Origin: Tritrichomonas foetus
Taxonomy: Eukaryota > Parabasalia > Tritrichomonadida > Tritrichomonadidae
NCBI GenBank assembly: GCA_001839685.1
Contig: MLAK01001479.1
Coordinates: 1 to 13,849 of the forward strand
DNA length: 13,849 nucleotides
Direction: 5' to 3'
Shown: positions 1 to 6,250 of the stretch, piece after piece
Position numbering within the stretch: the stretch's first letter is position 1
How the letters are laid out: every line of letters starts with the position of its first letter
Translations under genes and position numbers: made by a program
Notes under the pieces: generated by a model
Seen by the model: only the letters and a program-made list of their open reading frames with translations
The model's database searches: none
Told to the model about the DNA's origin: nothing

Positions 1-142
1 AAAGGAAAAAAATTTCATGTTTTCTTTGAAATATATATATTTTATCATTCAAAAAGATCCACTTTTTATGTGGCCGAAAACACCTATTTATTCAATTTCA
101 TCCCACAGGAAAAGGGAAAAAAAAGGGAAAATTGCCCTTATA

Positions 143-162
143 AAGGCCAAAATTTTGGCCTT
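143..162. repeat. Perfect 20-bp palindrome
   Basis: The sequence AAGGCCAAAA followed by its exact reverse complement. Its right half TTTTGGCCTT recurs at 370-379, inside another near-palindrome (372-390). It lies in a spacer with no intact gene. Confidence 0.85.
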
Positions 163-494
163 CCATGGGATAATCCCTGGGTTAGCTAGACATTCCCAAT
201 TTTTTTTATCATCTCAAAATATTTTATTTTCAATTAATTATTTCTATACTATCTGAAAACTTCTCAAAATAACTTTTGACTCTTGTTTATTATGGTTTAT
301 TTTTGTTTATTAGATAAGCTCCATCAAGTTTAGTGATTAGTGTTGTATCACGATAACACAAGATCATAATTTTGGCCTTTGAAAGGTCAATTTTTTTCTC
401 CCCTTTTTACCTTTTCTTGTTTGATGTAATTTTTATAATCGATGCTTTTTGCGCATAAAAGCTTTATTAAAAAAAAAACTTTAAACATTTTATA

Positions 495-896
495 AGTAAT
501 AAATTGAAACTTCTTTGAAAATCTATTAGAAAAAGTTCACAAACATAGAAACATTTCTTAAGAAAAAATTTTTATTTTCAAACTAATTTATCCATCTTTA
601 TACGGGTAGCTCTGGTTTGTAATCCAAATTTTATCATATTTCAAGGTGCTAGAATTTGTGCTGAGAATTCGAAAATGATACATCGCAAATCGTTGTTCCA
701 GAATTAATTCAATTCTGAATCTGACGAAACCAATAAATCTTTGGACAGTTTACACAGAAGATTGATTGTGAGCAATAGATTTTCAGCTCAGAAAATCTGG
801 AAAGTTTTTAGAAAAAGTTTATTGGACGAATATGAATTTCTTGATGTCCCATTCAAATAAAATGAATTGTTCAAAGTGAATTTATTGGTTGTTGAA
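495..896 (+). pseudogene. Degraded remnant of an unidentified gene family, copy A
   Basis: Not an intact ORF, but coding-like in pieces. From 511 one frame reads FFENLLEKVHKHRNIS before a TAA at 559. From about 609 to 896 another frame stays open except for TAA at 705 and 858, with protein-like stretches such as SAQKIWKVFRKSLLDEYEFL. Bases about 505-585 are clearly similar to 12677-12770, and the similarity preserves the peptide ENLLEKVH(K/Q)HRNIS, which argues that the ancestor encoded protein. Compared with copy B, A lacks 12 bases between two CAAA repeats, a typical slippage deletion. I do not recognise the protein. Alternatives are a non-autonomous repeat element, or chance for the part beyond the shared block. 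Confidence 0.42.
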
Positions 897-1049
897 TAGA
901 CATAGAAACTTGTCAATTGTCTTTGATTGACTTGACGCGTTTAATTTGAATCAAAAGAGTCAAATATTAAACATTCAAAATTGATGCAATTCACATAAAA
1001 GAAGTGATATCATGCGACTTATTAGCTTTGAAAAACTGGAATAATTCTT

Positions 1050-1059
1050 TCACTTCATT
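1050..1059 (+). promoter_or_regulatory. Initiator-like transcription start for gene 1
   Basis: TCACT at 1050 and TCATT at 1055 both fit the Trichomonas initiator consensus TCA-C/T-A/T. Transcription from either A would leave a leader of 13 or 8 bases before the ATG at 1065, within the very short range normal for trichomonads. Assignment is by consensus and position only. Confidence 0.5.
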
Positions 1060-1064
1060 TTCCT

Positions 1065-1880
1065 ATGTTCTCATTCTTAGTTGTNCTCCTGGAAATTTCT
1101 TTATTTAACGCAAAAACACGAGTTAAATCTCCAGCCNATGATTCCAAATATGNAACCAATAAACAAATTCTTGCCTTTGAACCAAATAAAGAAACTAAAA
1201 CCGAAATAGTAGAACAATTTGCCGGATGCATAGGACCAGATGATAAATGTAATGGAAAGAGTCCAACTACATTAGCTCAAATTTCTGAACAAAATAAAGG
1301 AAAAGAAATTCAAAAATTTTTCTTAGATATCTACGAAGATGCAAATCTAGATGAACTTGATGTATATGTCAAAGAATCATTGGTGTTTTATATTTACGGT
1401 GGAAAAGTCACTGGGAAATTAATAAGTAAGTATCTGGACACAATTATTATGTTTTCTGGAGAAAAAGAATTGTTGTCCGATATAACAGTTGAAATGAAAA
1501 GTACTGGTAAACTCGATGATGGCATGCCATTAGGTTACTTCATTTATCCAATTAAAGAATTAACTATCGATTATGGTAATTATGTAAAGAAAGGTGATAT
1601 TGTTACTCCATATTGTTCACTATCACCCGATGCAATCGGAACAGTTAATATGAAAGTATCTGATGGCACATTCACACCAAAAGTCAATAAAAAAGTAGAG
1701 ATTACACAAGAACAACAAACAATATATCTTTACCAATATAAAATAGGTGAAAGCAAAAGTAATGTTGGCTTGATTGTTGGAGTTGTTGTAGCAGTTGTGG
1801 TTGTTATTGTCATCGTTGTCGTTGTCGTCGTTTTTGTGGTCTTAAAGAAGAAGAAGAAGAATGATAATTCATCACATTAA
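1065..1880 (+). CDS. Predicted small type I membrane protein, family not recognised
   Basis: A 271-residue ORF of unknown function. Residues 1-16 are hydrophobic with a plausible signal-peptidase site after Ala16. The middle (about 17-233) is soluble-looking with Cys55, Cys62 and Cys184. Residues 235-260 form one very hydrophobic helix built almost only of Val and Ile, followed by five lysines and a short polar tail. This predicts a type I protein with an outside or luminal domain and a tiny basic cytosolic tail. The start is supported by initiator-like TCACT/TCATT sequences 8-13 bases upstream. The stop codon reads TAAA, matching the trichomonad poly(A) context. Three bases are N (1085, 1137, 1153). 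The first falls in GTN and is Val regardless; codons 25 and 30 are unresolved. A KKKKK tail close to the membrane could favour surface topology or retrieval; which is unknown. I recognise no domain. Confidence 0.8.
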   Translation: MFSFLVXLLEISLFNAKTRVKSPAXDSKYXTNKQILAFEPNKETKTEIVEQFAGCIGPDDKCNGKSPTTLAQISEQNKGKEIQKFFLDIYEDANLDELDVYVKESLVFYIYGGKVTGKLISKYLDTIIMFSGEKELLSDITVEMKSTGKLDDGMPLGYFIYPIKELTIDYGNYVKKGDIVTPYCSLSPDAIGTVNMKVSDGTFTPKVNKKVEITQEQQTIYLYQYKIGESKSNVGLIVGVVVAVVVVIVIVVVVVVFVVLKKKKKNDNSSH

Positions 1881-1881
1881 A
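1878..1881 (+). terminator. TAAA overlapping the gene 1 stop codon, possible poly(A) context
   Basis: The stop TAA is followed by A, giving the UAAA tetranucleotide that overlaps stop codons and directs 3' end formation in Trichomonas. The other three genes do not have it exactly at the stop. Confidence 0.35.
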
Positions 1882-1897
1882 TCTTCTAGTTTTTATT

Positions 1898-1923
1898 AAT
1901 AACAATAACAATAACAATAATAA
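1898..1923. repeat. AATAAC hexanucleotide repeat after gene 1
   Basis: Three AATAAC units plus AATAATAA, starting 18 bases after the gene 1 stop. Confidence 0.9.
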
Positions 1924-2355
1924 GACGAAGAAAGATGAGGATACCTCATTTCAGGGAAATTAATAAACCCAAAATCATTGATATTTGATTATTATTCATT
2001 TTTATTTTTCTTCTTCCATGAACAATTTGAAATAAATAAATTCAATATTTAATGGTCTCATATCGAAATTAAGGTATATAGTAGACCAAAAATAAATTTC
2101 TTGTCTGTTATTGGAACATTACTTGATTTGTTGCCAAATATTAAAACTCGATATGAATTCCGTCAAGCTAATGTCGTAAATGTTTTTATGCCTTTGGATA
2201 TGAAAAGATACTTTTGTCGACATGTCTCCATAAGTAAGATTATTTCTTGGCTCATCATATTCTCTCTATAAAAAAGGTCTTAATGAATTGTTAATTATTT
2301 ATTGAAAATGATCTCTTGTTATTCTAATTTGGAGAGATGAAACTTTTCTTCTTTT

Positions 2356-2388
2356 TTCAATATATTAAAAAGAAATTAATATATTGAA
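2356..2388. repeat. 13-bp perfect inverted repeat with 7-base loop
   Basis: TTCAATATATTAA pairs with TTAATATATTGAA across AAAGAAA. Outside it, GAAAATGAT (2304-2312) and ATCATTTTC (2391-2399) form another complementary pair. The stem is AT-only at its core and sits between the convergent genes 1 and 2. Confidence 0.75.
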
Positions 2389-2740
2389 CAATCATTTTCT
2401 CCGGATTTTGTATTCAACCATTTAAAAAAAGTTTGGATAGAGTAAATACATGTTCATTTTTATTCAATCAATATATCAAAGTCTGATTATCGCAATACCT
2501 TCTCTCGAATATGGTGAACTTTGAGGATTCCATTCAAGTAATCAATACTATTGGTATTTCACAATACAAAGATACATCTTGGTATTGGGATCAATGAATC
2601 AACGGATTTCAAAATTGAAAAACACAGATCAATTAGGGAAAATTTTAATGAGTAAATTTATATGAAATATAAATATAAAAATAAAATCTTGAAAAATTAA
2701 TCAAAATCATATATATAATAAAATAAGGAGAAATAATGAA

Positions 2741-5434
2741 TTAAGAAAGAATGTTCGATTGCTTGTTAAAAGGGGATAAGTTTTGTCTTGCTTTAATTGA
2801 AGGCAAAACAAGCTTAGCATTGGGAACTGTAGTAACTTTGGGGGCTTTGATTAATGGTCGTTTCATAATTGGGCCAGAATATGCCAAACAATTAATTGAT
2901 CGCTTTGTTAAATTGGATGAACCTGATGTTGTTGAAGGAGATTGTGATTGTAGGCTTGAAATTGGTTGTGTTGAACATTTTTGATCATCGAAAGCTGATT
3001 GATAATTCTTTGTTCGTTGTTCAATAGGAGTAATATCGGATTTCTCTTGTGCAATAACTGAACACATTTTCGCATCATATTGCTCTATCACTGTTTTCTT
3101 TTCATTTTCGAATTTATGACGTAATCGGTTTGCAGCATCTGCAAAAGCTTGTTGCATTTTAGCATAAGCATTTTCAGTTTCAATTTTATCCATTTCTTCT
3201 GCCTTCATAGCAAGTTTGGATGCTTCTTCAAATCTTTTACCAACTAAATTTGCTTGAATATTTTGCCTTAATGAAATTAATTGGGCGGAAGGCTTATTAT
3301 ATTGCATTTTCTTTTGATCAGTGTTCCATAGTTCTTCTAAATTATTCATTTCATCTTGGAAACGCAATTCTATTTCTTGAAGTTTAACTTCAAGTTCAGA
3401 ATTAATGATTTGTTTTTGAGTCAACCAAAATTGTTGTTTCCTATCTAAATTGTCTTCCGCTTCTTGGAATCTTTTTTCTGCAGCTTGATTATTTTGTTGT
3501 TGAACACTAATTTGAATATCATTTTTAATATCATCAATTCGACCTGATAAATAAGCACTTTCGGTAATCATATTTGAATTGATACAGAATTGGAGATAAG
3601 CTTTAAGATCTTCTAAAACAAAATGAACAACTTTTCTTGGATATTTTGACATTGACTCACCACAAATGGCACGAAAAATAATAGATGTATTTGAATGTTT
3701 AATTAGTGGAATTAAATCTTGTGGGATATTTTGTTGTTCTGTTTCATAATCAAAATTAGGATCATCAAATTCTGAATAATCAAATCCACTTAATTTCTTT
3801 TGAGCTTTTTGTGAAAATGGAATTAAAGTATGGTTTTGTTTGGAATTTGATTGATTTTGTGAGGTATGAGAATCTTGTGAAACTTCAGAAAATTTTGAAC
3901 GTTGAGAAAATTTAGTTGATGGTAAAGTTGATGGAGTTTGTTCTGAACGAATACTTTTTGTTGATGAAGCGTCTGAAACTTCACCTTTTCTTACACTTTT
4001 AACACATTCACTTACAAATTCTCTTACACTTTCGATAGAATTTTCATCATTTGTTTCATTAACAGTCTGAATAGATGTTAAATTCATGCTCTCTTTCACG
4101 GGGTTTTCAAGATTTGGATTTTCAATAAATTCTTCTTCCTCCTCTTCTTCATAAAATTGTTCTTGTGATTCATTTTCAGAATTATTTTCAGACAAAATAG
4201 TTTGAGCGTTTGCTCCAAATAAAAGTTCAGCAGCTGTCATTTTGGATTCATCAATTTGTTTTCCAGCGGCAGCATCCAGCGTTTCTGATGCTTTTAACAT
4301 TTGTGACCATTGGGGAGAAATTGGACGAACTTCAATTCGTAAATCTTCAGGATTTTGTATCGGTGCAAGTAATGCATTTGTATCCATTTTGAAAGGCAGA
4401 GGATTATCATCATTTTCTTCTTCTAATTCGCTATCACTTTCACTTTTCGCCACAATGAATTTTTTATTATCGGATGAACTGCTGACTCTTTTGATTTGTT
4501 TGGTAGGTGGTTTTATGCACATTGAATATGATTGTAAAACTGATTTCGGAACAGATGAATTTGGCAAACTGGAATTTGGTAAATTATTATTTACATTTGA
4601 TGAAAAAGAATCATTTTCTTCGAATTCTGGATTGAACTGTGATTGGAATTGTGAAGGGTCATCAGAACTTGCAATCGATGTTAAATTTCCTGGTAATTTA
4701 TTATTATTATTTTGATGGTTGTTTGTTAAAATACTATTCATTTTATTTTCAGAATGATTAGAATGTGAACCAAACATAATTGTTGTTGGCTTGAAATTCG
4801 ATAACGTAATACTTCCTTTCATATTTCCTTGACCAGCATTTGGATCATAGCCAAGGAGTTTCCATTTTTCTTGATTCCGAATTTTCATTTCATCGAGTGC
4901 ATTCAATGTTGATTCTGATGGAGCAACTAAGTTTGATTTATTTGTGAAGTGACCAGAATTTTTATTTTCTTCATTTTCATTATTTCCATGAAGAATTGAA
5001 GGTGCACCATTGGTATCCCCATATGTTCTTGGAATCAAACTCGCTAAATTTCGGAAAGTTGTCGTTCGTGCATCCATTGATAGCCCAGGGCCATCAAATT
5101 CTTCTTCTTCCTCTTCCTCCTCATCATCGTTTCTTTCTTTCCCATTTTTGCCATTTTGATCTTCACCTCGGCTAGAATTTTGATTAATATTATTTTGATT
5201 GTTTTCGTCATTTGCAATCGCGTTTTGGAAAGAGTATGAAACTTCGTTTGACTCTTCAGCGATGATATCGTTTGGATTTAAAAGCTTTTCGCCGCCTTTC
5301 AAAATCAGATCGCCATTTAGATTTGCAAAAGAGGGCTGTCGTACGCCAAGGCCCATTCCTCCTCCATCGTTACTGTAATCCTCCTCGAAGTCGCCAGATC
5401 CAGAGCCGCTGTCTTCAGGGGCTTCTAGAGTCAT
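2741..5434 (-). CDS. Large acidic, low-complexity protein with C-terminal coiled-coil domain (trichomonad-type hypothetical)
   Basis: An 897-residue minus-strand ORF starting at the ATG complementary to 5432-5434 and ending with TAA. Residues 1-120 are acidic and Gly/Asn-rich, with an eight-Glu run at 105-112. Up to about 560 the chain is disordered, rich in Ser, Asn and Glu, with a second long Glu run in the middle. Residues about 570-800 are strongly helical. A compact segment (LIPLIK, then IIFRAI) is followed by charged helices with the spaced pattern W..DQKKMQYN, then QLISLR, then KRFEEASKLA. From memory this arrangement recurs in many uncharacterised trichomonad proteins; that link is recall, not a search. 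The last 85 residues are Ser/Pro-rich and basic. A cytoskeletal or scaffold role is plausible but not shown. The first roughly 35 codons are visibly more GC-rich than the rest. It converges with gene 1 and diverges from the kinase gene. Confidence 0.87.
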   Translation of the reverse strand: MTLEAPEDSGSGSGDFEEDYSNDGGGMGLGVRQPSFANLNGDLILKGGEKLLNPNDIIAEESNEVSYSFQNAIANDENNQNNINQNSSRGEDQNGKNGKERNDDEEEEEEEEFDGPGLSMDARTTTFRNLASLIPRTYGDTNGAPSILHGNNENEENKNSGHFTNKSNLVAPSESTLNALDEMKIRNQEKWKLLGYDPNAGQGNMKGSITLSNFKPTTIMFGSHSNHSENKMNSILTNNHQNNNNKLPGNLTSIASSDDPSQFQSQFNPEFEENDSFSSNVNNNLPNSSLPNSSVPKSVLQSYSMCIKPPTKQIKRVSSSSDNKKFIVAKSESDSELEEENDDNPLPFKMDTNALLAPIQNPEDLRIEVRPISPQWSQMLKASETLDAAAGKQIDESKMTAAELLFGANAQTILSENNSENESQEQFYEEEEEEEFIENPNLENPVKESMNLTSIQTVNETNDENSIESVREFVSECVKSVRKGEVSDASSTKSIRSEQTPSTLPSTKFSQRSKFSEVSQDSHTSQNQSNSKQNHTLIPFSQKAQKKLSGFDYSEFDDPNFDYETEQQNIPQDLIPLIKHSNTSIIFRAICGESMSKYPRKVVHFVLEDLKAYLQFCINSNMITESAYLSGRIDDIKNDIQISVQQQNNQAAEKRFQEAEDNLDRKQQFWLTQKQIINSELEVKLQEIELRFQDEMNNLEELWNTDQKKMQYNKPSAQLISLRQNIQANLVGKRFEEASKLAMKAEEMDKIETENAYAKMQQAFADAANRLRHKFENEKKTVIEQYDAKMCSVIAQEKSDITPIEQRTKNYQSAFDDQKCSTQPISSLQSQSPSTTSGSSNLTKRSINCLAYSGPIMKRPLIKAPKVTTVPNAKLVLPSIKARQNLSPFNKQSNILS

Positions 5435-5524
5435 TTGAAAATCGTTTTTTCAGATAATTTTCAGAAAATTCAAATTCAATGAATTCTTCGTGTATTTTTG
5501 AAGATATATTTTTTTGCGTTCATC

Positions 5525-5533
5525 ACTTTTTGA
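5525..5533 (-). promoter_or_regulatory. TCAAAAAGT motif upstream of gene 2 (minus strand)
   Basis: Reads ACTTTTTGA on the plus strand, about 90 bases upstream of the gene 2 ATG and in the orientation of that gene. It is flanked by CATC and GATG, giving a small imperfect palindrome. Confidence 0.33.
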
Positions 5534-5621
5534 TGACTGTATACCTCAAAAGGTTATATATGTGCATACTCAATTCTCAATTTAAGCGTCCAAGTTTCTT
5601 TCATTTGTTGGAAATAACTAC

Positions 5622-5630
5622 TCAAAAAGT
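5622..5630 (+). promoter_or_regulatory. TCAAAAAGT motif in the middle of the divergent region
   Basis: Part of ACTACTCAAAAAGT (5617-5630), an exact 14-base match to 9611-9624. It lies between the gene 2 and kinase starts, far from both, so its target is unclear. Confidence 0.28.
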
Positions 5631-6153
5631 GACCTATTGAGAATTTTTAACTAATTATTCAATAAATTTCAGAGAAAAAAATATTTTTGTTGGACTTTTT
5701 CATGAAATATCTGGTTGTTTAAATATTGAAAAGTTGGAAGTTCAATTTTTAAATACAATTGAAAATCTGGGTATTGGCGAATATTGTCTGAATATAATTA
5801 TGGGGAATGAATATGATCATATGACTTACCAAATATAATGCTAATTATATGACCAAATTTCGAATATTAAAGCTCATTCTTAAATTCATGAAAAATCGAT
5901 ATCGAAATGAAATTATGAAAAATTCATTATTCTGAATTTATAAAGAAATTATGTAGGGTTCACGCTTATGACCAAAGTTTGAGAAAAGTTCGAATAAATT
6001 GTTATGAATCATTATATTTAATAAACCTTCCTCCTAAGTATGCAATTAGTATTACATATGTAATTTCTATGAATCAATGATTCCTGCAGAAGAACAAGAA
6101 ATATTTCCATTATTTAGGAAATTTTTGTTAAACTTAGCTTTTTTAAAATTTAT

Positions 6154-6162
6154 TCAAAAAGT
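6154..6162 (+). promoter_or_regulatory. TCAAAAAGT motif, kinase upstream copy 1
   Basis: This is one of two copies exactly 48 bases apart upstream of the kinase gene, both within the longer TATTCAAAAAGTTT. The motif recurs upstream of genes 2 and 4 and was not found inside coding sequence by hand scan. Its function is inferred from placement only. Confidence 0.33.
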
Positions 6163-6201
6163 TTGAAAAAATTGAATATATAAATGGTTTTTTTACTATA
6201 T

Positions 6202-6210
6202 TCAAAAAGT
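6202..6210 (+). promoter_or_regulatory. TCAAAAAGT motif, kinase upstream copy 2
   Basis: The copy nearest the start, 27 bases before the A of the initiator-like TCATTT. Its proximity to the inferred start makes it the best candidate for a bound element in this set. Confidence 0.38.
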
Positions 6211-6234
6211 TTATTTCGTTGAATTTTTAAACGG

Positions 6235-6240
6235 TCATTT
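6235..6240 (+). promoter_or_regulatory. Initiator-like transcription start for the kinase gene
   Basis: TCATTT fits the trichomonad initiator consensus, with the A at 6237 lying 14 bases before the ATG. AAACGG directly precedes it, partly resembling the AACGAT core of Myb-bound trichomonad promoter elements. On the minus strand gene 2 has AAACGAT at 5441-5447, just upstream of its ATG. Confidence 0.5.
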
Positions 6241-6250
6241 CACCAGGATT

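Larger units (their letters stand above)
1881..2740. other. Spacer between convergent genes, no intact gene
   Basis: Holds the AATAAC repeat and the 13-bp inverted repeat. Two short coding-like scraps are present on the plus strand: 2053-2271 is 72 codons open without a start (includes KINFLSVIGTLLDLLPNIK), and 2487-2597 is 36 codons (includes FEDSIQVINTIG). They could be leftovers of an old gene or chance. Nothing else is recognisable. Confidence 0.5.
5435..6250. other. Divergent intergenic region between gene 2 and the kinase gene
   Basis: 816 AT-rich bases containing four of the five TCAAAAAGT motifs, AAACGAT beside the gene 2 start, AAACGG plus TCATTT beside the kinase start, and a 12-bp palindrome ATATGATCATAT at 5811-5822. 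No coding-like frame was recognised. It must hold both promoters, whether independent or shared. Confidence 0.6.

Noticed and set aside
17..256. 79-codon plus-strand open frame at the left end
   Set aside because: Composition follows the AT-rich spacer, it spans the 20-bp palindrome, has no initiator-like site and no recognisable protein pattern.
4242..4715. 157-codon open frame antisense to gene 2
   Set aside because: Ser/Phe/Leu-rich, as expected from the reverse of Glu/Ser/Asn-rich codons. The minus-strand gene explains the region.
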